Part shown: one piece after another, positions 8,159-17,384 of the stretch
How the letters are laid out: the number at the start of each line of letters is the position of its first letter
How positions within the stretch are numbered: the stretch's first letter is position 1
NCBI RefSeq assembly: GCF_900100945.1
Contig: NZ_FNCG01000017.1
Span: 109,435-173,434 of the forward strand
Direction of reading: 5' to 3'
From: Mucilaginibacter gossypii
GTDB taxonomy: Bacteria; Bacteroidota; Bacteroidia; Sphingobacteriales; Sphingobacteriaceae
DNA length: 64,000 bases
The notes under the pieces: generated by a model
The model's database searches: none
Told to the model about the DNA's origin: nothing
The model's input: the letters and a program-made list of their open reading frames with translations, nothing else
Position numbers and translations under genes: made by a program

Positions 8159-9184
8159 TTGAGTACCGGCATATCGGTTATTCTTTGCTGTTATAACAGC
8201 AGCGCGCGGCTTCCCCTAACCATTAAACACCTGGCCTTACAAAAGGTACCGGGAAGTGTTGGATGGGAGGTTATTATTGTTGACAATGCATCAACAGATG
8301 GCACAGCGGACACAGCCAGGGCCGAATGGGGAAAACACAATTTAACCGATGTTCCGTTCAGCGTTGTGAGCCAACCTATTGCAGGGCTAAGTCATGCGCG
8401 GGATATGGGTTTAAATCACGCTCGATATGAATACCTTCTTTTTTGCGATGATGACAACTGGCTTTTCGACGATTACATTGAGCGTGCCTTTAAAATCATG
8501 AACAGTGATAGCCAAATAGGTGTATTGGGGGGATGTGGATTAATAGAAGCGGAACAACCTGCCCTACTTTCCGAAAGCCTGCTGAAATTTACTACCGTTT
8601 GGGGTCCTCAAACTTGGGCAGTCGGTAGCCATTGGGTTTATGGTGCCGGATCTGTTTACCGGAAAAGTATACTGCTTGAACTGAAGAACGCAAATTGGCG
8701 CCAGGTAACAACCGGCCGCATAGGCAAAAAGCTGGTTTCGGGCGAAGATGTTGAAATATGTTTGATGAGCCATTTAATGAGCTACAAAATAATAGCTGAT
8801 GATAATCTGAAATTTAAACACTTTGTTCCGCTTAAAAGGCAAAATATCAATTATATATTAAAAGCAGCGTTTTGGCTAAACTACAGCAGCGCTTTGCTCA
8901 ATGGCTATTTCGCACTGGTTAATAATAAACCATCTATCGAACAAATCATAAATCAAGATCTGCTTTCCACCGCAAAATCCTTAACCAAGTTAACGGTTAA
9001 CTTGGTTTATCAGAAGACTATTAAATTCCGGACTGTTAGTATCGAACAAAAAATTTTATACTATCAAAAATGTGGCCAGCTCAAATCGCTGCTAACTAAC
9101 AGGCAACTAATAAAAAACCAGTACCAGCATATAAAACAATTATTAAAAACTGTAAAAACAGCCCAGGCTTTCACAAGCCATTGA
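8159..9184 (+). CDS. Glycosyltransferase family 2
   Basis: A 341-residue GT-A glycosyltransferase. N-terminal ISVILCCYNSSARLPLTI and IIVDNASTDGTAD mark the nucleotide-sugar fold, and FCDDDNW near residue 100 carries the metal-binding DxD. A later GEDVEIC is the usual catalytic E-D region. The start is TTG at 8159; no in-frame ATG lies upstream of the conserved first strand. The C-terminal 120 residues are basic and partly helical. It lies 42 bases after the split glycosyltransferase. The donor and acceptor sugars are unknown. Confidence 0.87.
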   Translation: MSTGISVILCCYNSSARLPLTIKHLALQKVPGSVGWEVIIVDNASTDGTADTARAEWGKHNLTDVPFSVVSQPIAGLSHARDMGLNHARYEYLLFCDDDNWLFDDYIERAFKIMNSDSQIGVLGGCGLIEAEQPALLSESLLKFTTVWGPQTWAVGSHWVYGAGSVYRKSILLELKNANWRQVTTGRIGKKLVSGEDVEICLMSHLMSYKIIADDNLKFKHFVPLKRQNINYILKAAFWLNYSSALLNGYFALVNNKPSIEQIINQDLLSTAKSLTKLTVNLVYQKTIKFRTVSIEQKILYYQKCGQLKSLLTNRQLIKNQYQHIKQLLKTVKTAQAFTSH

Positions 9185-9188
9185 GGTT

Positions 9189-10097
9189 ATGGGATATTCC
9201 GTACCGATACTTTTTTTAATATTTAACCGCCCGGCTTTTACAGAAATGGTTTTTGAAGCCATAGCTAAAATTAAACCTAAATACCTGTATATAGCTGCCG
9301 ACGGACCACGGCCTGATAAACCCGATGATATCGACCTGTGCGCCAAAACACGTTCGGTAATTGAGCGCATAAACTGGGATTGTGAAGTTAAAACATTATT
9401 AAGGGATAAAAACCTCGGCTGCAAATCGGCAGTTAGCGAAGCCATCAACTGGTTTTTTGAAAATGTTAACGAAGGAGTCATTTTAGAAGATGACTGCCTG
9501 CCCGATAGAACATTTTTCCCCTTTTGCGAGGATCTGTTGACAAAATACCGTTTTGACGACAGGGTAATGTCAATATCAGGTTCAAATTTACTAACCGATG
9601 GCTGGAAAAAAGATGCCCAATCATATCATTGGGGGCATGGCGGTATCTGGGGTTGGGCCACCTGGAAACGTGCATGGAACCTTTATGACATAGAAATGAA
9701 AGACTGGGCCAAGCAGCAAACAAAGGATAAGGTTAAAATGCAGCTTGGCACTACCGACTGGTACCATAGTTATTACGGCATGTTTGAATCATCCTTTAAC
9801 AAATCATTAAATACCTGGGATATTCAATGGTTCTATAGCATTCTGATCAACGGTGGCATGGCAGTTAATCCTTGCATAAATCTTGTAAAAAATATAGGCT
9901 ATGGAAATGGGACACATATGCATTCGGCAGATGATGCTATTGCCGATCTACCATTAGGCACAATGATATTCCCACTAAAACATCCTAAAAAAATGCTTTT
10001 GGATACCGCTTATTTAAAACAGGTTTACGCGCGGCTTAACAAAAAATACAAAATTTCTGTTATACACAGGGCGCTTAAATTTTTTAAGATAGCATAA
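9189..10097 (+). CDS. Nucleotide-diphospho-sugar transferase (GT-A, HlpA-like)
   Basis: A 302-residue GT-A-fold protein. It begins VPILFLIFNRPAFTEMVFEAI, followed by IAADGPR, and the metal motif is in ILEDDCLPD near residue 100. The WGHGGIWGWATWKRAW block is typical of this subgroup, often annotated as glycosyltransferase family 2 or hemolytic protein HlpA-like. It presumably adds one sugar of the polysaccharide repeat on the cytoplasmic face. Its stop overlaps the next start (TAATG), so it is coupled to the acyltransferase gene. Confidence 0.8.
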   Translation: MGYSVPILFLIFNRPAFTEMVFEAIAKIKPKYLYIAADGPRPDKPDDIDLCAKTRSVIERINWDCEVKTLLRDKNLGCKSAVSEAINWFFENVNEGVILEDDCLPDRTFFPFCEDLLTKYRFDDRVMSISGSNLLTDGWKKDAQSYHWGHGGIWGWATWKRAWNLYDIEMKDWAKQQTKDKVKMQLGTTDWYHSYYGMFESSFNKSLNTWDIQWFYSILINGGMAVNPCINLVKNIGYGNGTHMHSADDAIADLPLGTMIFPLKHPKKMLLDTAYLKQVYARLNKKYKISVIHRALKFFKIA

Positions 10098-10723
10098 TGA
10101 AACAATTCATAAAACGGTTATTGCTTGGCTTTTTTGAAAAAATAAACCTTGTCCATTTAATTTACCTGCTTAATGAAAAACAGGCAAAACGCAACATTCA
10201 ATTAAGCATTACCGATCTCGGGGCCACTTTTTATCCGGAGGCGGTAGTTTCGAACTCGCTCGACAAATCGAGAATAGTAGTTGGCAAAGGAACCCATATC
10301 CGGGGGATGCTCAATATATTTAAGTACGGCGGTAAAATTGTGATTGGCGAAAACTGCTACATTGGCGATCACACCAGGATCTGGTCAGGCGAAAGCATAA
10401 CCATTGGCAATTTTGTGCAAATCTCACATAATGTAAATATTATGGACACAAATGCGCATGAGCTTGAAGCCATTGAAAGGGCCGAACGGTGGATGGACCT
10501 GGTACACAACGGGCACTGGGCCGATAAAGGCAACGTACACACTGCACCGATAATAATTGATGACTACGCCTGGATCAGCCTGAACGCTGTAATTTTAAAA
10601 GGAGTTACCATTGGCAAAGGCGCTATCGTAGCAGCAGGAGCAGTGGTTACTAAAAATGTTGAACCATTTACCATGGTTGCCGGTAACCCGGCAAGTTTTA
10701 TAAAAACATTACCACAGCAATGA
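10097..10723 (+). CDS. Left-handed beta-helix acyltransferase (WbbJ/LacA-like)
   Basis: A 208-residue hexapeptide-repeat acyltransferase. Repeats of the [LIV]-G-x4 type run from about residue 60 to 195 (VIGENCYIGDHTRIW, ITIGNFVQIS, VTIGKGAIVAAGAVV), ending in the standard VAGNPA segment. An N-terminal basic and hydrophobic stretch of about 30 residues may touch the membrane. Such enzymes O- or N-acetylate sugars using acetyl-CoA. It overlaps both neighbours by 1-4 bases. The target sugar is unknown. Confidence 0.87.
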   Translation: MKQFIKRLLLGFFEKINLVHLIYLLNEKQAKRNIQLSITDLGATFYPEAVVSNSLDKSRIVVGKGTHIRGMLNIFKYGGKIVIGENCYIGDHTRIWSGESITIGNFVQISHNVNIMDTNAHELEAIERAERWMDLVHNGHWADKGNVHTAPIIIDDYAWISLNAVILKGVTIGKGAIVAAGAVVTKNVEPFTMVAGNPASFIKTLPQQ

Positions 10724-11619
10724 AAATACTTGTCATAGGCTCCAAAGGATTTATCGGTTCGGCCTGTTACAGCTATTTTAAAAGTCAACCAGATTATGAA
10801 GTATATGGCGCTGATGTAATGGTAGAATATGACGATCCCAACTACTTTTTAATTGATGCCACCAACGCAGATTTTAAGAAGGTATTTCATGAGCAACAGT
10901 TTAATTGGTGTATTAACTGTGCAGGGGCTGCGTCAGTGCCCGAATCATTCAATAATCCTGAGCGTGATTACTTGCTAAACGTTCATCACCTTGTGAACAT
11001 CCTCAATGCCATAAAAGAAGGTAATGGCAATTGCAGGCTCATCCAGCTATCGAGCGCGGCAGTTTACGGCAATCCGCAAATGCTACCTATTACAGAGTCC
11101 CATACGCTTAATCCGCTTTCACCCTATGGTGTGCATAAAAAACAAGCCGAAGAGCTCTGCCAGCTATATCACGATCATTTTAGCTTAAATGTTCATATAT
11201 TCCGTGTGTTTTCGGCATATGGAGCCGGTTTGAAAAAACAGCTGTTTTGGGACCTTTACAAAAAATCGCAGACTCAAACAAATATCACATTGTTCGGTAC
11301 CGGTAACGAAACACGCGAATTTATTCATGTTATCGATATTGTAAACGCCATTAACCTGTTTATCAATGCCGACAAGTCCGGGTTCAGCATTACAAACATT
11401 GCTAATAATAATACCATCACTATAACAACAGCAGCCGAAACTTTTTTGAAATATATAGGCTTTAGCGGCGGCTTGTCATTTACAGGCACCAACCGCATTG
11501 GCGATCCGTTATACTGGCAAGCCGATAACAGGCAACTAATTAGCCTGGGCTACCAACAAAAAGTAAATTTTGAGGATGGTATTAATACCTATTGTAAATG
11601 GCTAAAAGGAAAAGAATAG
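10720..11619 (+). CDS. NAD-dependent epimerase/dehydratase (extended SDR)
   Basis: A 299-residue extended SDR acting on nucleotide sugars. The NAD motif GSKGFIGSA is at about residues 7-15, a serine is in LSSAAVYG near 107-114, and the YxxxK pair is in YGVHKKQAE near 128-133. LFGTGNETREFIHVIDIV is the common substrate-binding region of UDP-glucose 4-epimerase or dTDP-glucose dehydratase relatives. It overlaps the previous gene by 4 bases and the next by 22. It could be a 4-epimerase, 4-reductase or dehydratase; motif reading does not choose. Confidence 0.85.
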   Translation: MKILVIGSKGFIGSACYSYFKSQPDYEVYGADVMVEYDDPNYFLIDATNADFKKVFHEQQFNWCINCAGAASVPESFNNPERDYLLNVHHLVNILNAIKEGNGNCRLIQLSSAAVYGNPQMLPITESHTLNPLSPYGVHKKQAEELCQLYHDHFSLNVHIFRVFSAYGAGLKKQLFWDLYKKSQTQTNITLFGTGNETREFIHVIDIVNAINLFINADKSGFSITNIANNNTITITTAAETFLKYIGFSGGLSFTGTNRIGDPLYWQADNRQLISLGYQQKVNFEDGINTYCKWLKGKE

Positions 11620-12743
11620 GACTAAGCTACACCTACAACGAAAACTGGATCGGCGGCACTTACTATATCGAAAACCTGGTAAATGCGTTAAACGTCCTTA
11701 ATGATGAGGAAAAGCCGCATATTATTTTGCTTACTGATAGTTACGAAAGTTTCAGGACGGCGCAGCAAAAATTCAACTATCCTTATATCAGCTTTCAGCT
11801 TGGTTCGGGCGAAGCAAACAAAGGTTTCCAATTACTAAACAGGGTAACAAACCGGCTGTTTAAAATCCGTCTGTTTAGCCAGAAAATTAAAGCCCTTGAT
11901 GCTGTTTTTCCTTATTATAAAAGTGAGCAACAATCGGCTGCTAAAAAGAAAATATATTGGGTAGCTGATTTCCAGGAACATTTTGCCCCTGAATTTTTCA
12001 GTAAAGATGATATTGCCTCGCGCCTGCAAAACCAGCAGGAAATTCAAGCCTCGGCCGGGCATTTAATTGTGAGCAGCAATACCGCGCTCGGACATTTCAA
12101 ATCTATTTTCCCTAAGCATACAGTTAAGGTAATCGTTCTGCCTTTCGCGGTAGCGCATCCTCCGTATCAGGATATCAACATCAAGTTACTGCTTGAAAAA
12201 TATCAGTTGCCCGCAAGGTATTTTATCTGCCCTAACCAGTTCTGGAAACATAAAAATCAGATGGTAGTTCTAAAAGCAGTTAAAGAGCTAAAAGCGGAAG
12301 GCATTGAAATTACCGTAGCTTTTACCGGTAATACCAACGACTACCGAAACCCACATTATTTTACAGAGATGAAAGCGTTTGTTGAAGACAATAACATCGG
12401 CAACAACGTTAAGTTCCTGGGTTTTATCGACCGGCGTGATCAGCTTCAATTGATGAATAATGCCATTGCCATTATACAGCCATCATTGTTTGAAGGCTGG
12501 AGCACTGTTGTGGAGGATGCTAAGCTAATGAATAAATTTTTACTGGTTTCAGATATTGAGATTCACAGGGAGCAGTTGGTTAACAGTTCGGCACGCTTTT
12601 TTGATCCATATAATGTTAACCAGTTAGCGCAACTGCTTCAGCAGTTCAGTGAACATCGAAGCCCTCCCCTGCTCTTTGAAAATAACACTTATCATGAAAG
12701 CGTTGAAAAATTTGGCCGAACATTTCTACAGATAATTGACTGA
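11598..12743 (+). CDS. Glycosyltransferase family 4
   Basis: A 381-residue GT-B enzyme. The N-terminal RIGLSYTYNENWIGGTYYIENLV is the acceptor domain. In the C-terminal domain FICPNQFWKHKNQMVVLKAV starts the donor half, and IQPSLFEGWSTVVEDA carries the E-x7-E type donor site (first glutamate in LFEGWS). The first 22 bases overlap the epimerase gene. It belongs to the retaining, nucleotide-sugar-dependent GT4 family, and the specific linkage is not predictable. Confidence 0.88.
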   Translation: MAKRKRIGLSYTYNENWIGGTYYIENLVNALNVLNDEEKPHIILLTDSYESFRTAQQKFNYPYISFQLGSGEANKGFQLLNRVTNRLFKIRLFSQKIKALDAVFPYYKSEQQSAAKKKIYWVADFQEHFAPEFFSKDDIASRLQNQQEIQASAGHLIVSSNTALGHFKSIFPKHTVKVIVLPFAVAHPPYQDINIKLLLEKYQLPARYFICPNQFWKHKNQMVVLKAVKELKAEGIEITVAFTGNTNDYRNPHYFTEMKAFVEDNNIGNNVKFLGFIDRRDQLQLMNNAIAIIQPSLFEGWSTVVEDAKLMNKFLLVSDIEIHREQLVNSSARFFDPYNVNQLAQLLQQFSEHRSPPLLFENNTYHESVEKFGRTFLQIID

Positions 12744-12751
12744 ACAAAAAC

Positions 12752-13684
12752 ATGAATCTTCCGGATCTTCAGTCTTACCGTTCAAACTTTATCAATAAAG
12801 GCGTTCAATTGCCCCTGCCCATAGTAGCCGGTACCGAAAACGGACTATTGCACCAGTTACCCCCACCTCCGTGCGGCAAAACCGGCTGGCCCTGGGATGA
12901 GCAGGCTGCACCAACTATTTATGATAATAGAATAAACTGGCCTAAGCTTACCATCGTAACCCCGTCATATAACCAGGCCGGTTTTCTGGAGCAAACCATC
13001 AGGGCTGTGCTTCTGCAAAACTATCCCAACCTGGAGTATATCATCATCGACGGCGGCAGTACCGATCAATCCAAACAGATTATTGAAAAGTATGCCCCAT
13101 GGCTTAGCTATTATCAAAGCGAAAAAGATAATGGCCAGAGCAATGCCATTAATCAGGGGTTCAGCCTTTCATCCGGCCGGTACCATGCCTGGATCAATAG
13201 TGATGATTACTATCTTAAAGGCGTTTTCCATAAGGTGTTAAATAAATTTATGAGCACCAATGCAGATTTTATATACGGTTACGGGAACGACTACAATGTG
13301 GTGTCCGGCAAAACAACCACAACGCGGGTATTGCCTTTTATTGATTATTTTATCAAGATTCCGAGCCTTGTGCAGCCCTCCACTTTTTGGAGCGCCGCCA
13401 TTCATGAACCCGTTTGGGAGGAGCTTCATTGCTCCCTTGATTTTGAATTATGGCTCAGGCTGGTAAAAGGACACAGCAGGGCATTAATCAAAGAGCCTCT
13501 TTCCGTTGCCAACGTGCATGAACAAGCCAAAACTCATTCGCCAAAAATGAAGGCGCAATGGGAGGCCGATCATCAGAAAATATGGGCGGCAGATGCTCAC
13601 GGCACTGTTTATGAATGGAAGAAAATTGTTTTTTTAAACAGGATCAGGATCAGATTATATAAGGTATTTGGATATTACTCATGA
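12752..13684 (+). CDS. Glycosyltransferase family 2
   Basis: A 310-residue GT2 enzyme with an unusual N-terminal lead of about 65 residues before the core (LTIVTPSYNQAGFLEQTI). The core continues with YIIIDGGSTDQS and the metal motif in INSDDYY. Relatives with this lead are common in Bacteroidota and cyanobacterial polysaccharide clusters. The stop overlaps the next start by 4 bases (ATGA type). It probably acts in the cytoplasm on the growing lipid-linked repeat. Confidence 0.88.
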   Translation: MNLPDLQSYRSNFINKGVQLPLPIVAGTENGLLHQLPPPPCGKTGWPWDEQAAPTIYDNRINWPKLTIVTPSYNQAGFLEQTIRAVLLQNYPNLEYIIIDGGSTDQSKQIIEKYAPWLSYYQSEKDNGQSNAINQGFSLSSGRYHAWINSDDYYLKGVFHKVLNKFMSTNADFIYGYGNDYNVVSGKTTTTRVLPFIDYFIKIPSLVQPSTFWSAAIHEPVWEELHCSLDFELWLRLVKGHSRALIKEPLSVANVHEQAKTHSPKMKAQWEADHQKIWAADAHGTVYEWKKIVFLNRIRIRLYKVFGYYS

Positions 13685-14832
13685 TGTTACTAAAAAGAAG
13701 TACAAACAAGATCCTGAGGATCTTATTCCATTTCTTTAACCAAACGTCGCTTCCTTTTAAAAGTAACCGGATTCTAATTGTAAGACTTGATGCTCTTGGC
13801 GATTACATTCTTTTCAGAAACTATATAAAATGTATCAAACACGCACCAAAATTTAAAAGCTATAAACTGACGCTCCTTGGGAATATAGCATTTAAAGATA
13901 TAGCCGAGGCATATGATAAAGATGTCATCGATGAATTTATCTGGATAGCGCCATCAATAATTTATGATATAAACAAAAAAATAAGATTATCATTTGCCAT
14001 TAAAAAAAAGGCATTTGATATCTTAATCAATCCGGTTCATTCAAGAGTATTGCACACTGATGAGTTTATATCCCAACTTGGAGCCAAACAAAAGATTTGC
14101 AGCAGCGGGGATGATACTAATATGGAATCATTAGAAGAATTAAAACGCTCTTATAAATTTTATGACAGCATTGTAGATGTTCCCGGAACTGATTATTTTG
14201 AATACCTGAGAAATCACAAATTTATTGAAATCCTTACTGGTCAGAGAATTGGTACCTCATTAAATTTGCCAACCGAAAGTAAGTCAACCGAAAAAAGGGC
14301 TTTGCAATTGGTAATATTTCCCGGTGCGGGCCAGGAGTATAGAAGGTGGGGGACAAACTTATTTGCAACAGCAATTGATTCCATAATGGCAAATTCAACA
14401 TTTAAAATTACTGTTACAATTGCGGGCTCATCTACAGATTCATGCCTGGCTACTGAAATAATATCACAATCAAAAAACAAAGAAAAAATTGAAGATAAAA
14501 CCGGTAAAACTAACCTTGTTGAATTAATTGAACTGATTAACAATGCAGATTTATTAATTTCAAATGATACCAGTGCTATACATATTGCTACAGGTACAAA
14601 AACCACCGCAATTTGTATCTCCAATGGCAACCATTTCGGTCGTTTTGTTCCCTATCCCTTAACCATTGCAAACAATATATACACGTTTTATCCTTCTGAA
14701 GAGTTTAACAATAAAGATAATTATGCGTTACTCAACGATTTATACAAGCGCGGCTCCAACCTGAATATCAACAATGTCGATCCTATAGTTATCAGTAATA
14801 AGGCAATATCAATTCTTAATAATGCAAGCTAA
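13681..14832 (+). CDS. Glycosyltransferase family 9 (heptosyltransferase-like)
   Basis: A 383-residue GT9-like protein. It begins after a basic stretch with RILIVRLDALGDYILF, the usual first strand of ADP-heptose:LPS heptosyltransferases. The second domain includes VIFPGAGQEYRRW and LLISNDTSAIHIATGT, equivalent to the conserved D-T-G-x-x-H region. A heptose need not be the donor, since GT9 members in Bacteroidota clusters vary. The local base composition is more AT-rich than its neighbours, which may reflect later acquisition. It overlaps the preceding GT2 gene by 4 bases. Confidence 0.82.
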   Translation: MMLLKRSTNKILRILFHFFNQTSLPFKSNRILIVRLDALGDYILFRNYIKCIKHAPKFKSYKLTLLGNIAFKDIAEAYDKDVIDEFIWIAPSIIYDINKKIRLSFAIKKKAFDILINPVHSRVLHTDEFISQLGAKQKICSSGDDTNMESLEELKRSYKFYDSIVDVPGTDYFEYLRNHKFIEILTGQRIGTSLNLPTESKSTEKRALQLVIFPGAGQEYRRWGTNLFATAIDSIMANSTFKITVTIAGSSTDSCLATEIISQSKNKEKIEDKTGKTNLVELIELINNADLLISNDTSAIHIATGTKTTAICISNGNHFGRFVPYPLTIANNIYTFYPSEEFNNKDNYALLNDLYKRGSNLNINNVDPIVISNKAISILNNAS

Positions 14833-14886
14833 ACCAGGCGCTGACGTCAAATTATTGTAAACTAAATTATATATCTGCTTTTTTAA

Positions 14887-16275
14887 ATGCTTTTTAACTC
14901 CCTGTTGTTCCTTGTATTTTTTGTAATTGTAACCATTACATATTACCTGCTGCCACATAAATTAAGATGGATGTGGCTTTTAGCCGCAAGCAGCTATTTT
15001 TACATGTACTTTAAGCCGGTATACATCCTCATCATTCTGTTTACCATTATTGTTGATTATTGTGCTGGTATCCTGATAGAAAAAGCTACAGGCAAAACCC
15101 GCAGGTTTTATCTCATTTTTAGCCTGATCACCAATATTGGTGTACTGGCCTTTTATAAATATTTCAACTTTTTGGCCGCTAACGTGAATTTGCTATCTGA
15201 CACATTCCATGGCCCGCAATTGCCATTGCTTGATTTTATATTGCCCATTGGCTTATCGTTCCATACATTCCAGGCTATGAGTTATACCATTGAGGTTTAC
15301 CGGGGCAATCAGCCCGCCGAGCGTCATTTTGGCCTTTATGCCTTGTATGTAATGTTTTACCCGCAAATGGTAGCAGGCCCAATTGAACGGCCCCAGCATA
15401 TTTTACCCCAATTACACCGGGTCAACAATTTCCGAAGCAGCAACTTGATAACTGGTTTATTTTTTATGGCGATGGGCCTATTTAAAAAAGTGGTGATTGC
15501 CGATAGACTGGGCCTTTACGTCGACCCTGTTTTCAATAATCCGCATGGTCATTCGGCACTTGAACTGCTCGTAGCTACCTATTTTTTTGCATTCCAGATC
15601 TATTGCGACTTTAGCGGGTATTCGGATATCGCGGTTGGCACGGCCCTCGTTTTGGGTATCGAGCTAATGCAGAATTTTAACTTGCCCTATCTCGCCTCCA
15701 ATGTTTCTGATTTTTGGAAACGCTGGCATATCTCCCTTTCCACCTGGTTTCGTGATTATTTGTATATCCCGTTGGGGGGCAGCAAGATTAATTTCCGGGT
15801 AACCTGCATTAACCTGCTTATTGTATTTATGATAAGCGGCCTGTGGCATGGCGCCAACTGGAAATATCTTGTTTGGGGCCTGATTCATGGTTTGCTACTC
15901 GTTGCTTACCAGTTATTCAACAAGTACGGTATCGGGATCAAAGGCTTTACCTTCCTGAAATGGCTTTTCACTTTTAACCTGGTTTCTCTTGCCTGGGTGT
16001 TTTTCAGGGCAGCTACAGTATCCGATGCTTTTTATATTTTGAGTAAAATATTGACCGGTAAAGGATTTACCTATTCGGCCGGTAACTTGATGTCTGTCCC
16101 TGAACTTTGGTATTGTGCCTTTATTATCATTATGCTGCTTTTAGGCGAACGTTATTTGCGAAAAGCGAAAGATTATTCAAACACAACAAAGGCGGTCATC
16201 ATAGGCGGGCTTATCCTTGCCTGTTACTTTTTAGGGATCTTTAACGAAGCTCAGTTTATTTATTTCCAGTTTTAA
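14887..16275 (+). CDS. MBOAT-family O-acyltransferase (AlgI-like)
   Basis: A 462-residue polytopic membrane protein of the membrane-bound O-acyltransferase family, with about 11-12 hydrophobic segments. The signature region is YCDFSGYSDIAVG followed by FWKRWHISLSTWFRDYLYIPLGG, and the catalytic histidine is His321 in SGLWHGANW. AlgI, DltB and PatA relatives pass an acyl group across the inner membrane to a periplasmic SGNH partner, and the gene directly downstream (TAATG overlap) encodes such a partner. Together they should O-acetylate the polysaccharide after export. Confidence 0.93.
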   Translation: MLFNSLLFLVFFVIVTITYYLLPHKLRWMWLLAASSYFYMYFKPVYILIILFTIIVDYCAGILIEKATGKTRRFYLIFSLITNIGVLAFYKYFNFLAANVNLLSDTFHGPQLPLLDFILPIGLSFHTFQAMSYTIEVYRGNQPAERHFGLYALYVMFYPQMVAGPIERPQHILPQLHRVNNFRSSNLITGLFFMAMGLFKKVVIADRLGLYVDPVFNNPHGHSALELLVATYFFAFQIYCDFSGYSDIAVGTALVLGIELMQNFNLPYLASNVSDFWKRWHISLSTWFRDYLYIPLGGSKINFRVTCINLLIVFMISGLWHGANWKYLVWGLIHGLLLVAYQLFNKYGIGIKGFTFLKWLFTFNLVSLAWVFFRAATVSDAFYILSKILTGKGFTYSAGNLMSVPELWYCAFIIIMLLLGERYLRKAKDYSNTTKAVIIGGLILACYFLGIFNEAQFIYFQF

Positions 16276-17384
16276 TGCGTAAGGTTACCAGTTTATTCAT
16301 ATTGCTCATTAGTGTTGGGTTGCTGCTTAGTTCCATGAACCGGTCATTCATCAATAAATTATATTTTGACAAATATTTCAGCCACATTTATTCCAAAACA
16401 ACAAAGGAAACCAACTGGTACAAAGCCTTTTTTTCCTATTCGGACAAGTGGCGCTATGGCGATCTTTACGGCATGTCAAATCTGCCTCAATACAAATTTG
16501 AACTCGAACTTTTTAAACACTACAACCCCAAACCCGGCAGGCAAAACACCAATAGGGTATTATATATTATAGGCGACAGCTTTTTGGCAGATAAAATACT
16601 TTACGGCGCTTTTGATGCATTTGATAATGTAATTTTCCTTGATCGTCGTTTTGCCTTCGGTCCAATTAAACTGGATAGTACCAAACAAAACTATCTCATA
16701 ATGGAATTTGCCGAGCGTAACCTGGTCACCTATGATATCAGCAAAACAGATGAAACAAGGTGGACAAGTAATGAAATTAAAAATGGCCTGAATTTTAGTA
16801 ATGCCCCCCGGTTGGGTAACCAACCGCCGGCAGCATCTATTTTTGAACGGGTAGGCAATATCATCTTTAATAAGGCACTAAGCCGCAATCTTGAACTAAT
16901 TCTTTTTGATAATAAACTGGCAACCTCTTTCAAAGAGGTCAAAGCATCACTCAACTATAAACTTTTTAATCGCGTAGCCAAAGAGGTAACGGAGAGTACT
17001 GATAAAAAAAGGCTTTTTTATAATACTACCGTCGATACCGCCAGTTTACAGTCAGCATTTAGGCCTAAAACTAGGGCCGCTTTAGATTCTATAGTCCGCA
17101 AACTGGATATTGCACGCGATTATTATCGGGCTATTGGCTTTAAAAAGGTTTTCCTTTCAGTGATCCCAAATGCGGTTTCAATCTATGACGATAAACGGAT
17201 GCCCTATAATCATCTGTTAGAAAGAGTTGAGCAAAAAACTGATCTTCCTGTAATACCACTATACAAAACTTTCAAAGCCGAGAAGCGCAATCTATTCTAC
17301 CGCAGTGACACACACTGGAACCCGCAGGGCTTGGATACCTGGGTAAATGAAGCGGACAAGGTGTTAACATCAAACCTCAATTGA
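16275..17384 (+). CDS. SGNH/AlgX-like periplasmic acetyltransferase, MBOAT partner
   Basis: A 369-residue protein with one N-terminal membrane segment (residues about 5-20), so it is anchored with its domain in the periplasm. The SGNH nucleophile motif GDS is at about residues 100-102, and the Asp-x-His pair lies in SDTHWNPQG near residues 345-347, as in AlgJ/AlgX. It accepts the acyl group from the MBOAT protein and places it on the polymer (family knowledge). It overlaps the MBOAT gene by one base. The acetylated sugar is unknown. Confidence 0.82.
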   Translation: MRKVTSLFILLISVGLLLSSMNRSFINKLYFDKYFSHIYSKTTKETNWYKAFFSYSDKWRYGDLYGMSNLPQYKFELELFKHYNPKPGRQNTNRVLYIIGDSFLADKILYGAFDAFDNVIFLDRRFAFGPIKLDSTKQNYLIMEFAERNLVTYDISKTDETRWTSNEIKNGLNFSNAPRLGNQPPAASIFERVGNIIFNKALSRNLELILFDNKLATSFKEVKASLNYKLFNRVAKEVTESTDKKRLFYNTTVDTASLQSAFRPKTRAALDSIVRKLDIARDYYRAIGFKKVFLSVIPNAVSIYDDKRMPYNHLLERVEQKTDLPVIPLYKTFKAEKRNLFYRSDTHWNPQGLDTWVNEADKVLTSNLN

